This document shows positions 44,107 through 53,248 of a stretch of DNA of 64,000 nt, one piece after another (the first letter of the stretch is position 1; each line of letters starts with the position of its first letter). Location: positions 19,226 to 83,225 of the forward strand of contig NZ_WTSY02000006.1 of assembly GCF_009828775.2 (NCBI RefSeq), given 5' to 3'. Origin of the DNA: Erysipelothrix aquatica (lineage in GTDB: Bacteria > Bacillota_I > Bacilli_A > Erysipelotrichales > Erysipelotrichaceae). The translations under genes and the position numbers were made by a program. The notes below the pieces were generated by a model. That model searched no databases. It saw only the letters and a program-made list of their open reading frames with translations, and had not been told where the DNA came from.

Positions 44107-45546
44107 TTAGAGATGCGTAACTGAAGACCGTATGTAAGTCACAATTTCCTGGAAGAAGACCCAATCTTGATAGGATGGGTATCCATTAATACAGAGTGTC
44201 TTGCACGTGGTGTGGGTAATACCAGGGATTGTGGTAATTAGAATTTGGTACCTATTCAAGTCGTTCATTAGCTGGTTCTTTGAGAAGGCATCAATAGTCT
44301 CGACGACAATCCCATAGGGAAAACTAGAAAGAATATCTTTATAGATTAAGGTAGCTAATTCATAGTCGCGATCAACGCAAATTGCGACATTGACTGTTGT
44401 AATTTGCTGGTGTAGCGAGTCTAACAGCCCTGACCAATGCGAAAGAATAATATACAAAATCTCGTGTTTTTGTTCTAACGATAAGGAATCCTCGAAAATT
44501 TCATCAAACATCGCATCAACTTGAGTATATATTTTCGCTTCAGTTTTCTTGAGATGTTCTAGGAAGTCAAGGTTTCGATCATAGAGAATAAATGTTGGCG
44601 AATAAGTCATTCGAACAATGTTGAAAATATTGATAATCATGTACTCGCGATTTTTGATACTTACTTTGTCGTTGCTTAAAATCACATCAATCAATGTTTC
44701 CAAATTTTTTAACAAGCGTGCATCTTCTGCAGATTCAGCAGCTTGTAACGATGCTTGTTCAAGGGAAAATGAGAATCGGTTAATCAACAAAAATTCGAAG
44801 CAGAAATTTATGATTTCATCCGAGAGTGGCATGTTAAATGCCATTTGAAATTGAGTTTGAATTGCCTCATTTTCGATGATTTCAAACGCTTGGTAAATTT
44901 GCTTTGGATGAATTAACTGACTTAAAGTAATCCGTACAAAAAGCCAAATTTTAAGATGGTTAATGTCTTGGGTTGTGGTGAGTTTTAACTCAACATCACC
45001 CATGTTCTTTGTTAGTGTGTTAATTGCGGTAATTTGTAATGGATCGATGAAATCTTCTAAAAAAGAGTATCGTTCTGAAAAATATGCAACAAAGAATAAA
45101 GATATCGAACGCTCCGATCCTTGGAGGGTCATGGTTCCCAGATCAATTGCGATATCATGGAATTTTAGTTCCTTATTAAGCGTATGGATGGTTCGGCGTA
45201 TCGTCGCATCGCTAACAAAGAAAGCCTCAGCAAGGTTCGCAACCGATTGATCGGGTTGAAGGAAAATGGATTCCAAAAGTTGGAACTCGAAACTATAGGT
45301 GAGTATTTTTTGATAATAAAACCGTTTGGATGTTTCCGGTTCGTCGTGAAGAGAAATACCGTTTGCATGGGTAATTATAGAACCCGGTGCAATGATTTCA
45401 TTCAAGCGGTTGATAATGCTTTGTAAGGATCGTAGGGGAATACCGGTTGTATCACTTAAATTACTGAGTGTCGATTCATTATTATCGAGCATATACGTCA
45501 GGACGGAATAGGCTCTAAGATCTTTCGTGGATAAAAGTCGTCTCAT
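44107..45546 (-). CDS. Mga-like helix-turn-helix transcriptional regulator
   Basis: The 479-residue protein has two N-terminal helix-turn-helix regions (about 5-55 and 95-150, with SVANLAEAFFVSDATIRRTIHTLNKEL, the Mga DNA-binding pattern), a middle all-helical PRD-like part, and a C-terminal EIIB-like part (about 385-475). This is the Mga/AtxA layout, whose members control virulence genes and respond to sugar phosphotransfer in streptococci and Bacillus anthracis. GAGGTTTATG precedes the ATG. It is divergent from the M20 peptidase gene. Confidence 0.75.
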   Translation of the reverse strand: MRRLLSTKDLRAYSVLTYMLDNNESTLSNLSDTTGIPLRSLQSIINRLNEIIAPGSIITHANGISLHDEPETSKRFYYQKILTYSFEFQLLESIFLQPDQSVANLAEAFFVSDATIRRTIHTLNKELKFHDIAIDLGTMTLQGSERSISLFFVAYFSERYSFLEDFIDPLQITAINTLTKNMGDVELKLTTTQDINHLKIWLFVRITLSQLIHPKQIYQAFEIIENEAIQTQFQMAFNMPLSDEIINFCFEFLLINRFSFSLEQASLQAAESAEDARLLKNLETLIDVILSNDKVSIKNREYMIINIFNIVRMTYSPTFILYDRNLDFLEHLKKTEAKIYTQVDAMFDEIFEDSLSLEQKHEILYIILSHWSGLLDSLHQQITTVNVAICVDRDYELATLIYKDILSSFPYGIVVETIDAFSKNQLMNDLNRYQILITTIPGITHTTCKTLCINGYPSYQDWVFFQEIVTYIRSSVTHL

Positions 45547-45686
45547 ACATAAACCTCACATTTTCTTAATTACAGTATAACAAAAGTTGCATGTGGCGAT
45601 GCAATTTTTGATGACGAAGTTTCCTCATTGATTGTTAATATTTTAAAGAAGCACTATCAAATGACGCAAAAAGGAGCATAAATAGT

Positions 45687-46808
45687 ATGAATTCACGAAT
45701 TACGCAAATGTTATGCGAGATGGTCCGAATTGATTCGGAGTCTGGGGATGAGAGAATCTTTCATAATTACTTAAAGACAACATTTACCAATCTCGGATTG
45801 AAATGTATTGAGGATGGATCACTAAAAAAAACAGGATTGGGAGCAAATAACCTCGTCTTTATTTTAGAAGGAGATAAAACGCAAGAGCCACTATTTTTTT
45901 CAAGTCACAGTGATACGGTGAAACCTGGAAAAGGAATCGAGCCAGTGATCGTTGATGGCGTGGTGTATTCCAAAGGGGAGACAATCTTAGGTGCGGATGA
46001 TAAAGCGGGGATTGCAATCATGCTTGAAATTATAGAGCGCCTTAAAGAAGTTGCTACGTTACATCCAACTTTAGAGTTTGTGATTACCCCTGGAGAAGAA
46101 ATTGGATTGATCGGCGCGCAAGCATTGGATATGTCATCTATTCGTTCGCGTTTTGGGATTGTCCTAGACAGTGCAGGGCCTGTAGGAGCTATGACTCTGG
46201 CAAGTCCTACATTGTCAACATATACCCTTGAAATCGAAGGAAAAGCGGCCCATGCGGGTTTAGAACCAGAGCAGGGTATCAGTGCGTTGGAGGTTTTAGC
46301 TAAGATTATGGCGAATCTTCCGCATGGACGTATAAACAGTGAAACTACATCTAATTTTGGAACAGTAGAAGGTGGTGTCGCAAGTAATGTTGTTGCAGAC
46401 GCGGCAGTCTTGACAGGTGAAATTCGTTCAATAAACTTTGACCAATTTGAAGGAATTCGCCAGATTTACCGCAACACTATTGATACAACATCAAAAATAT
46501 ACGGCACGACTGTTCGCTTTGAAGAAGAAATCAAGTGTTATGGTTACCGTTTTGATCAAAATGATGCGGACGTTGAACGAGTGACTCGTGCAATGATGAA
46601 AGCAGGAATTACGCCTCGTTATGAAGTTAGTGGTGGTGGAAGTGATGCGAATGTTTTTAATCAAAAAGGAAAGAAAGCAATCAATATTTCAATTGGTTAT
46701 GAAGAAATTCATACCGTTAACGAATATATTCCAATTGCTGCAATGGAAGAAGCGGTTGATGTCTGCCTTGCATTGATTGAGTCACCCTCAGAGGTTAAGC
46801 ATGTTTAA
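45687..46808 (+). CDS. M20 family metallopeptidase (peptidase T-like)
   Basis: The 373-residue protein matches the PepT-like M20 peptidases, which remove N-terminal residues from short peptides in the cytosol. The zinc sites are visible in SSHSDTVKPGKG (first His-Asp), GADDKAGIAIMLE (bridging Asp), and TPGEEIGLIGA (catalytic Glu and ligand Glu). A dimerisation domain lies at about 180-290. AAAGGAGC precedes the ATG. It is the first of three genes with a YitT protein and a transporter-like protein. Confidence 0.87.
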   Translation: MNSRITQMLCEMVRIDSESGDERIFHNYLKTTFTNLGLKCIEDGSLKKTGLGANNLVFILEGDKTQEPLFFSSHSDTVKPGKGIEPVIVDGVVYSKGETILGADDKAGIAIMLEIIERLKEVATLHPTLEFVITPGEEIGLIGAQALDMSSIRSRFGIVLDSAGPVGAMTLASPTLSTYTLEIEGKAAHAGLEPEQGISALEVLAKIMANLPHGRINSETTSNFGTVEGGVASNVVADAAVLTGEIRSINFDQFEGIRQIYRNTIDTTSKIYGTTVRFEEEIKCYGYRFDQNDADVERVTRAMMKAGITPRYEVSGGGSDANVFNQKGKKAINISIGYEEIHTVNEYIPIAAMEEAVDVCLALIESPSEVKHV

Positions 46809-47640
46809 AACATTAAATCATTATTTTCAAATAATCGTAGGTGTTGGACTTGTTTCGTTTGCAATTAATCAGTTTCTAGCGCCTCATGATATTGCAGCAG
46901 GGGGAGCAAGTGGGATTGCGATTCTTCTCTATCATGTTATGGATTGGGAAATATCACGAACTGTCTTTACGATTAATGTCATTATGTTGATTTCAGCATT
47001 TTTACTCTTGGGAACCAAGGTATTTCTCAAATCATTATTTGGAAGTATTTTGCTTCCGTTTATGCTGTATTGGATCCCAGTTCAAATGCTTGTTGAAGAT
47101 CGCTTTCTTGCGGTCATAAGTGGCAGTGTTATCTTTGCGTGTGGGGTTGCATTGCTCTATCGAAATCAGGCTTCAAGTGGTGGCACAACCATTCCACCAC
47201 TTATCATGAAAAAATATTTTGGCATTGACAAATCAATAGGTCTTCTTATGAGTGACTTAATAATTGTTGTCGCGTCATTGTTTGTATTTGGAATGGACTC
47301 CTTTGTACTGGCGGTTATTTCAATTGTCATCACAATGATGTGTATGAACTATCTGAGCACAGGGTTTAATCAAAAAATATCTATGGAAATTATTAGTGTT
47401 TCACATCATCGGGATATTTTGAATACCTTACGGAATCTTAAAACGCGGGGGTTGAGCGTTTTTCCGGTGCATGGTGGGCATATGCTTGAACGTCGACAGA
47501 TGATTCTAATTGTAATGAAGCGTAGCGAGTATTTGGATTACTACGATTTAATTCATAGTATTGACCCCAAAGCATTCATGATTGTTCAAAATGTCAAAGA
47601 TGTCCATGGAAATGGATTTACATACACAAGTATTGTATAG
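46801..47640 (+). CDS. YitT family membrane protein
   Basis: The 279-residue protein has five membrane segments (DUF161 pattern: FAINQFLAPHDIAAGGASGIAILLYH) and a C-terminal cytosolic DUF2179 domain with a ferredoxin-like fold (ending FMIVQNVKDVHGNGFTYTSIV). The family is widespread in Firmicutes without firm function. ATG 46801 is chosen because the upstream frame is inside the peptidase gene; TCAGAGG lies upstream and the genes overlap by 8 bp, so translation is coupled. Confidence 0.88.
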   Translation: MFKTLNHYFQIIVGVGLVSFAINQFLAPHDIAAGGASGIAILLYHVMDWEISRTVFTINVIMLISAFLLLGTKVFLKSLFGSILLPFMLYWIPVQMLVEDRFLAVISGSVIFACGVALLYRNQASSGGTTIPPLIMKKYFGIDKSIGLLMSDLIIVVASLFVFGMDSFVLAVISIVITMMCMNYLSTGFNQKISMEIISVSHHRDILNTLRNLKTRGLSVFPVHGGHMLERRQMILIVMKRSEYLDYYDLIHSIDPKAFMIVQNVKDVHGNGFTYTSIV

Positions 47641-47648
47641 GAGAAACT

Positions 47649-48800
47649 ATGAGTTCATTATTATCAATTACCATTATTATGCTAATTTGGACAGTCAGTG
47701 ATTTTGTATCGAAAAAAACAAAGTCACTTGTCTCTTCATTATTGGTTGCAAGTTTAATTTTCTTAGTTGGGTTTAAAAGTGAATTATTGCCCCCAACTGT
47801 TTTACATGATTCGTCGTTACTAGCTTTAGGAACTACGATTTTAGGTTTTATTATCATTCATATTGGAACGATGATTCGTCTCGCAGAATTTAAGCGCCAC
47901 TGGCGGACGGTCGTCATTGGGGTGAGTGCAACGCTCGGGATTGTGGGGGCACTCGTGTTGGGGGCACCATTGCTGGGGTCTCTAAACTACTCAATTGCCG
48001 CTGCAGCAGGTGTCACTGGGGGTACAATATCGGTTATTTTGGCGCAGGATGCAGCCTTAAAGTTTGGGTTAACATCGGTAGCCGTATTGCCAGTATTAAT
48101 TACAGCGTTCCAAGGTATTATTGGATTTCCTTTAACGTCTCTAATTCTAAAACGAGAGGCACAACGGATTAAACGAGAAGACGATTACCACGCCATCGTC
48201 GAAACATCAGATGACAACACGAAAACTATCTTACCAGAATCGCTTCAAACAACTGCAGGAACGCTTTTTATAGTTGGATGTGTCATGTTGATTGCGACAG
48301 CGCTTAGCCAACTAACCAATGGGGTTGTTAACGAGTTTGTGATTGCACTGGTACTGGGAGTGGTGTTTTGTGAACTTGGCATCTTGAAACGCAATATTCT
48401 TGAAGGAATTGATGCCTATGGCTTAATGATGCTATCGATTATGATTATTATCTTTGGTCCCTTAGGAACTATCTCAGTCCATGATCTTATGGATCTTGCT
48501 TTACCACTAGTGCTTTCATTCGTGATTGGGGTCAGTGGGGGGGCTCTCGTAGCACTATTCGTAGGAAAACTATTAGGATACAGTGCTCCAATATCTATTG
48601 CAATCGGTTTAACATCACTCTTTGGCTTTCCTGGAACCATGATTCTTAGTCAAGAAGCAGCACGAAGTGTTGGAAGCGATGAATTAGAAATCGAAAAAAT
48701 ACAAGCGGAAATTATGCCGAAGATGATCATAGCTGGATTCTCCACGGTAACAATAACTTCAGTGCTTGTCGTAGGTCTTTTAGTATCGTTCATTCATTAG
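47649..48800 (+). CDS. Putative multi-pass membrane transporter (GltS/ESS-like)
   Basis: The 383 residues have about ten to eleven hydrophobic helices in two halves with re-entrant-like glycine-rich stretches (AAAAGVTGGTISVILAQD and GVSGGALVALFVGK ... TSLFGFPGTMILSQEAARSVG). This style recalls sodium/glutamate or keto-acid transporters, but I cannot assign a family firmly. AGGAGAAAC precedes the ATG, eight bases after the YitT stop. An amino acid or peptide product of the adjacent M20 peptidase is a possible substrate. Confidence 0.7.
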   Translation: MSSLLSITIIMLIWTVSDFVSKKTKSLVSSLLVASLIFLVGFKSELLPPTVLHDSSLLALGTTILGFIIIHIGTMIRLAEFKRHWRTVVIGVSATLGIVGALVLGAPLLGSLNYSIAAAAGVTGGTISVILAQDAALKFGLTSVAVLPVLITAFQGIIGFPLTSLILKREAQRIKREDDYHAIVETSDDNTKTILPESLQTTAGTLFIVGCVMLIATALSQLTNGVVNEFVIALVLGVVFCELGILKRNILEGIDAYGLMMLSIMIIIFGPLGTISVHDLMDLALPLVLSFVIGVSGGALVALFVGKLLGYSAPISIAIGLTSLFGFPGTMILSQEAARSVGSDELEIEKIQAEIMPKMIIAGFSTVTITSVLVVGLLVSFIH

Positions 48801-49039
48801 ACGTAATATGGATAATAAATCTGCAACAATGTATTAGATTTTAATCGGAAGCGCATATGAATTTTTAAGATTCGTACGATTATATCTTCGAATAATGAAT
48901 TTATGGGACACTAAAATTAAGGTCTAGGACAATAATAATCAAGCAGATTCGATGCAAGGTAGTATGTATAAAGAGATTTACACACATCCATAATCCTAAG
49001 CGAATGACCTGCAAATCACAGAGAAAGGAAACAAAAATC
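48801..49039. other. Intergenic region without recognisable gene
   Basis: 239 bp of AT-rich DNA separate the transporter-like gene from the histidine kinase. I see no clear terminator, only short frames of about ten codons, and no signal peptide-type small ORF that could encode an autoinducer for the kinase. Confidence 0.5.
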
Positions 49040-50386
49040 ATGATCATATTGCTATCAATTATTGCAATCCTCAGTATCTATGCCTGGATACAAATTGCAT
49101 CCAAAATTTTCTCGCGAAATTACCACTTTAAACTGATTGATTTTTTACTGCTCATTGCATACACCTTGATTTTTGTTTATGTTGATTCTCTAGATTTGGT
49201 ACGTTCAAGTCCGATTCTGATGGCTTTATGTCTTCTCGCTTTGATGCGTATCATGTTTTCGACTTCTTGGATAGATATTTTGACTTCTGTATTTATTGTT
49301 GTAATTGTGTTTTTCTTAATTCGAGGATTTTATGCATCACTTTTTGCGATACTCTCTGATGTCACAACACATGATGTTCTAGTAAATACCAGATTAAGGT
49401 GGATTGTATTTATTCTAACCTATTTAACGATCGACGGATTAGTCGTTAAGATGCTTTCAACCAGTGAGATAATCAAAAATCTGAAAACATTGTTTCGAAA
49501 TCGAATGAAAGTTAAGCATATTCTGCGCATTGAAGTTATAATGCTCATCTACATTTTAATAATTAATAATGGACGTTTCTTGGACATTGATGTTCGGTGG
49601 TTTAATATTGTGTATCTCACGTCATGTTTTTTCATCTTTGTTATCATGTTTGTGGCTTGGAAGGATGCGGTGCGAAGCGCGTCTCTATTTGAGACAGAGC
49701 GGTATACAAAGAAGGTTGAAGATCAGCTGAAGTTACAAATTGAACACTATGAATCCTACAGTCAACTGATGGACGATTTTCGGAGGTTTAAGCATGATTA
49801 CCGTTCAATTTTGGATAATGTCAATCATCTAATTGCGATGAATGAATTTAGTACTGCACAATCGATTATTGATCAAACAAATGAAACATTCGCAGATGCA
49901 GAATCTCATGAGCATTATTCTCAAAGTTATTTGGTAGATGCCATCATTAAAGGTTTTGAGCAACGATGTAACGACGAGAATATTAAGTATCATCTTGATA
50001 TTCAACTTCCAAATACTTTTATGCTTTCGGAGTTGGATATGTTACGTGTTATCACCAACTTAACCAACAATGCTATCGAAGCATCACTTCGAATCGATAA
50101 TCCAGAACAAAGGCTTATTACAATTGAAACCAATGTTCATCAAGAGTGCCTCTCGTTGCGTATCATCAACAACTATGACGTTGCCCCACGATATAAGTAC
50201 GGAAAATACCAAAGTACTAAAGAACAAGCGGACATACACGGTATTGGACTTCAAATTGTTAAGGATATCATTGATTCTGTGGATGGTGTTTTCAATATTC
50301 AAGTCGATGAACTTAAGAAAACATTTCAAAGCACAATTATATTGCATTATAAGCACACTGACAAAGACTTAGAACAAGCGGTTTAA
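49040..50386 (+). CDS. AgrC-like GHKL sensor histidine kinase, orphan
   Basis: The 448 residues have about six N-terminal membrane helices (to about 215), a coiled dimerisation segment, the phospho-acceptor FKHDYRS (His252), and a GHKL ATPase domain with N-box NLTNNAIEAS and G-box DIHGIGLQIV. It is the AgrC/quorum-sensing-type kinase class, which passes phosphate to LytTR regulators. ATG 49040 follows AGAAAGGAAAC. No response regulator lies beside it. It is a close paralogue of the kinase at 59690: the acceptor His is residue 252 in both, and long stretches are nearly identical. Confidence 0.88.
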   Translation: MIILLSIIAILSIYAWIQIASKIFSRNYHFKLIDFLLLIAYTLIFVYVDSLDLVRSSPILMALCLLALMRIMFSTSWIDILTSVFIVVIVFFLIRGFYASLFAILSDVTTHDVLVNTRLRWIVFILTYLTIDGLVVKMLSTSEIIKNLKTLFRNRMKVKHILRIEVIMLIYILIINNGRFLDIDVRWFNIVYLTSCFFIFVIMFVAWKDAVRSASLFETERYTKKVEDQLKLQIEHYESYSQLMDDFRRFKHDYRSILDNVNHLIAMNEFSTAQSIIDQTNETFADAESHEHYSQSYLVDAIIKGFEQRCNDENIKYHLDIQLPNTFMLSELDMLRVITNLTNNAIEASLRIDNPEQRLITIETNVHQECLSLRIINNYDVAPRYKYGKYQSTKEQADIHGIGLQIVKDIIDSVDGVFNIQVDELKKTFQSTIILHYKHTDKDLEQAV

Positions 50387-50388
50387 CG

Positions 50389-50417
50389 TTGACAGTCTTG
50401 GGGTACAGTGTTACCAT
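50389..50417 (+). promoter_or_regulatory. Promoter of the NCS2-xpt transcript
   Basis: -35 TTGACA (50389-50394), a perfect hexamer, 17-bp spacer, -10 TACCAT (50412-50417). Confidence 0.7.
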
Positions 50418-50423
50418 ATCGCT

Positions 50424-50562
50424 ATGAAAACTACCATATAATTCTGGAAATAAGGTCCGGAAGTCTCTACTCATGACCCGTAAAGTCATGTACTATGGCA
50501 ATAGTTTCAAAAGCGGTTTTTTTTGTACCTTTTGATACTACTGCCTGTTGGCAGTTTTTTTG
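50424..50562 (+). promoter_or_regulatory. Purine riboswitch, guanine type, with terminator
   Basis: P1 pairs ACCATA (50433-50438) with TATGG (50494-50498). The aptamer holds TATAAT after P1, the P2 hairpin, the J2/3 run AGTCTCTACT, and a P3 hairpin with CCCGTAAA in its loop. The base before the closing UAUGG is C, in the position that gives guanine/hypoxanthine rather than adenine preference. J2/3 reads UCUCUAC where the usual is UUUCUAC. The expression platform is the terminator ACTGCC-TGTT-GGCAGT plus T's (50540-50561). Guanine binding should end transcription. Confidence 0.9.
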
Positions 50563-50581
50563 TATTCAAAAGGAGGAGACT

Positions 50582-51958
50582 ATGAAAACATGGTTGAATA
50601 CGTATTTTAAGATTGAGGAATCAGGATCTACGATTAAACGAGAGTTTGCTGGTGGTCTTACAGCATTCTTATCAATGTCGTATGTAATCTTTGTAAATCC
50701 AATTATTCTTGGAAATGCTGGAATGCCTCAGGACGCTGTCTTTATGGCTACAATATTATCATCTGCAATTGCAATGTTAATTATGGGCCTTTATGCGCGC
50801 TTTCCTTTGGGTCTTGCCCCATGTATGTCAATGAATGCGTTCTTTGCATTTAGTGTTGTGTTGGGTATGGGAATGGCATGGGAAGTTGCACTTGCGGCAG
50901 TTCTTGTGTCATCAGTATTGTTTATTATGCTCTCATTTTCAGGGATTCGTGCAAAAATCATTAAGGGCATTCCGCTACCAATCAAACAGGCTGGTAACGT
51001 TGGATTGGGTTTATTTATTGCCTTTGTAAGTTTTAAAAATGCAGGAATTATTGTCCCTGATGCAAGTATGTTTATAACGTTTGGTGGATTCAACAATCCC
51101 AACGTTGTGATTGCTATCGTTGGCGTCTTAACAGCTGCATTTTTCTTAGTTAAAAAGAACCAATATGCTGTGTTCTTTGGCATGATTGGAGCAGCAGTGT
51201 GTGGACTCTTGATTCGCCTTGGCTATGATATGGGATGGATTTCAATGGCATCTGAAGTCGCGGCAACATTACCGCAATTACCGGCAGGAAGCCCGATTGT
51301 TGTTCCTTTTGGACCTATGCAGTCGATGATCGATAATACATTGTTTGTCGGATTTAAGAATTTAGGAGAACTTTTAAATCCACAAGCCATCGTTGTCGTA
51401 TTAACATTTTTGTTCTTAGATTTCTTTGGAACTGCTACAACACTATCTGCCGCAGCATCACAGATTCCCGATTTACCTGCTGAAGCATTTGAAAACAACC
51501 ATCGTATTTATGTTGCCGATGCAGTTGGAACGTTTATCGGTGGTGTACTGGGAACATCAAATCTATCAACCTATATTGAATCGGTTTCGGGAATTATTAA
51601 TGGTGCCCGTACAGGCTTAATGGCTGTTGTCACGGCATGTTTATTCTTGTTGTCAGTCTTTATTTATCCATTGCTTTCATTAGTAACGGCAGCAGTAACG
51701 ACACCTGCCATGGTTGTGATTGGAATCTTCATGATGCAAAACATTGTAAATATCGATTGGCATGGGGGTTATGAAGTGATTGTACCTTCATTCATCACAA
51801 TTGTTATGATGCCATTGACCGGTTCAATTGCATTAGGATTGACGATGGGTTTTGTTTCCTATGAACTTTGCATGATTTTTGCAGGACGTCATAAAGAATT
51901 AGGTTGGATTATGCATGGTATTACTATAGTCTCACTTGCATATATGTTTACACTTTAG
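50582..51958 (+). CDS. NCS2/AzgA-like purine permease (PbuG type)
   Basis: The 458-residue protein has about 12-14 membrane segments and matches the hypoxanthine/guanine/adenine group of NCS2 carriers. It has the family start FKIEESGSTIKREFAGGLTAFLSMSYVIFVNP, APCMSMNAFFAF, and FLDFFGTATTLSAAASQIPDLP with the transport-linked acids. ATG 50582 is chosen for AAGGAGGAG 7 nt upstream; the ATG at 50495 is inside the riboswitch. Expression is under the guanine riboswitch, so it imports guanine or hypoxanthine in all likelihood. It is cotranscribed with xpt. Confidence 0.94.
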   Translation: MKTWLNTYFKIEESGSTIKREFAGGLTAFLSMSYVIFVNPIILGNAGMPQDAVFMATILSSAIAMLIMGLYARFPLGLAPCMSMNAFFAFSVVLGMGMAWEVALAAVLVSSVLFIMLSFSGIRAKIIKGIPLPIKQAGNVGLGLFIAFVSFKNAGIIVPDASMFITFGGFNNPNVVIAIVGVLTAAFFLVKKNQYAVFFGMIGAAVCGLLIRLGYDMGWISMASEVAATLPQLPAGSPIVVPFGPMQSMIDNTLFVGFKNLGELLNPQAIVVVLTFLFLDFFGTATTLSAAASQIPDLPAEAFENNHRIYVADAVGTFIGGVLGTSNLSTYIESVSGIINGARTGLMAVVTACLFLLSVFIYPLLSLVTAAVTTPAMVVIGIFMMQNIVNIDWHGGYEVIVPSFITIVMMPLTGSIALGLTMGFVSYELCMIFAGRHKELGWIMHGITIVSLAYMFTL

Positions 51959-51972
51959 AAAGAGGAAAAGAT

Positions 51973-52545
51973 ATGGAATTGTTGAAGCAACGAATTAGAG
52001 AAGCAGGCATTGCGCGGACCGAGGAAATTTTAGATGTGAGTACATTTTTCAATGCTCAAGTTGATGCAACGTTAATGCAGGCCATTGGTCAGGATTTTGC
52101 CGATTACTTTGCAAATCATGAATTTGATGCATTTGTTACAGTGGAAAGTTCTGGGATTGCCCCATCAGTTTTTGCAAGTCTTGCCGCGCAAAAGCCACTT
52201 GTTATTATTAAGAAATCACAAAAAGTATTGGATGATCCGCGTTACATTCAACAAGAGTCTTTTTCATTTACCAAAGGAAATGCATATCATCTCACAACGC
52301 ATCTTGATTTTATTCAAGGAAAACGTATCATTCTCATTGACGATTTTCTGGCACAGGGAAGCGTTGTAACAAACGTTGAAACGCTGTTAAATAAAGCGGA
52401 TGCGACCTTAGTTGCAACGGGAATATGTATCTCTAAAGATTATCAACCTGGATTTAAAAAACTATCGGCAGCGGGTAAAGATGTCTATTGTCAAGTGCAT
52501 GTGACGGGATTGAACCCAGAGACAAATGCAATCCATATTAAATAG
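51973..52545 (+). CDS. xpt: Xanthine phosphoribosyltransferase
   Basis: The 190-residue enzyme joins xanthine to PRPP to give XMP in purine salvage. The PRPP motif is IILIDDFLAQGSVV (about 120-133), and the N-terminal MELLKQRIREAG and ESSGIAPSVFASL are typical of Xpt. ATG 51973 follows AAAGAGGAAAAG. It starts 14 bp after the NCS2 stop and shares the riboswitch leader, a well-known pairing in Bacillus (xpt-pbuX). Confidence 0.95.
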   Translation: MELLKQRIREAGIARTEEILDVSTFFNAQVDATLMQAIGQDFADYFANHEFDAFVTVESSGIAPSVFASLAAQKPLVIIKKSQKVLDDPRYIQQESFSFTKGNAYHLTTHLDFIQGKRIILIDDFLAQGSVVTNVETLLNKADATLVATGICISKDYQPGFKKLSAAGKDVYCQVHVTGLNPETNAIHIK

Positions 52546-52599
52546 AGAGTTCATTATTATTCTAAAAAAGCGTATAATAACCCTATAAGAGGTGAAACG

Positions 52600-53205
52600 A
52601 TGACACGATTATTAGAAGTAGTAGGACGTGGTTCTTTAAAGGCAGAGCCTGATATGATGCGTTTTAATTATGAATTGGTTCAGGATGCTCCATCCTATGG
52701 CGAAGCATTTGATAAGTTATCGAAACAATTTGATGCTTTGGTAAAGGTTTTTAAAACAGTAGGGTTTAATGTCTCACTCATTCAGACATCATCCATTAAT
52801 GTTTCAATCATTCACGAAACGGATGTTCAAAAGAAAAAATTCAGAGGCAATCAAAGTCTTATCTTTGAAGATCGCATTAATCTTGCGAAAATGTCCAAAC
52901 TTTTGGACGGACTCCGTTCGGAAGATGACTTTAATTTTTCGCTTTCGTATTTCATCAAAGATGCGACTAAGTATACAAACGATGCTTTAATACTTGCGAT
53001 TAACGATGCGCATGATAAATCAAAAGTTATCACAGAGAGTGCGGGTGTGCGTCTGGGTTCTATTACCAATATTGTTTATGAAAGTGATTCACAAAGTCAC
53101 CCTTCATTGATGCGTGCTTACGCATATGATACTGGTGGATCCGATATTCATGCAACTAATATCACGATTGAGCAATTCGTTACCATGTCCTGGGAAATTA
53201 AATAG
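52600..53205 (+). CDS. SIMPL domain (DUF541) protein
   Basis: The 201 residues match the SIMPL/DUF541 fold, beginning LLEVVGRGSLKAEPDMMRFNYEL and including the late ESAGVRLGSITNIVYES. No signal peptide is present, so this copy is cytosolic, unlike many exported relatives. ATAAGAGGTG lies before the ATG. It is monocistronic with a strong terminator. The family function is unsettled; oxidative-stress links are reported for some members. Confidence 0.8.
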   Translation: MTRLLEVVGRGSLKAEPDMMRFNYELVQDAPSYGEAFDKLSKQFDALVKVFKTVGFNVSLIQTSSINVSIIHETDVQKKKFRGNQSLIFEDRINLAKMSKLLDGLRSEDDFNFSLSYFIKDATKYTNDALILAINDAHDKSKVITESAGVRLGSITNIVYESDSQSHPSLMRAYAYDTGGSDIHATNITIEQFVTMSWEIK

Positions 53206-53210
53206 CACAA

Positions 53211-53243
53211 AAAAAGCAAGCGACGCGAATCGCTTGCTTTTCG
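53211..53243. terminator. Bidirectional terminator
   Basis: AAAAGCAAGCGA pairs with TCGCTTGCTTTT around CGCGAA, between convergent genes. Confidence 0.9.
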
Positions 53244-53248
53244 TTTCT

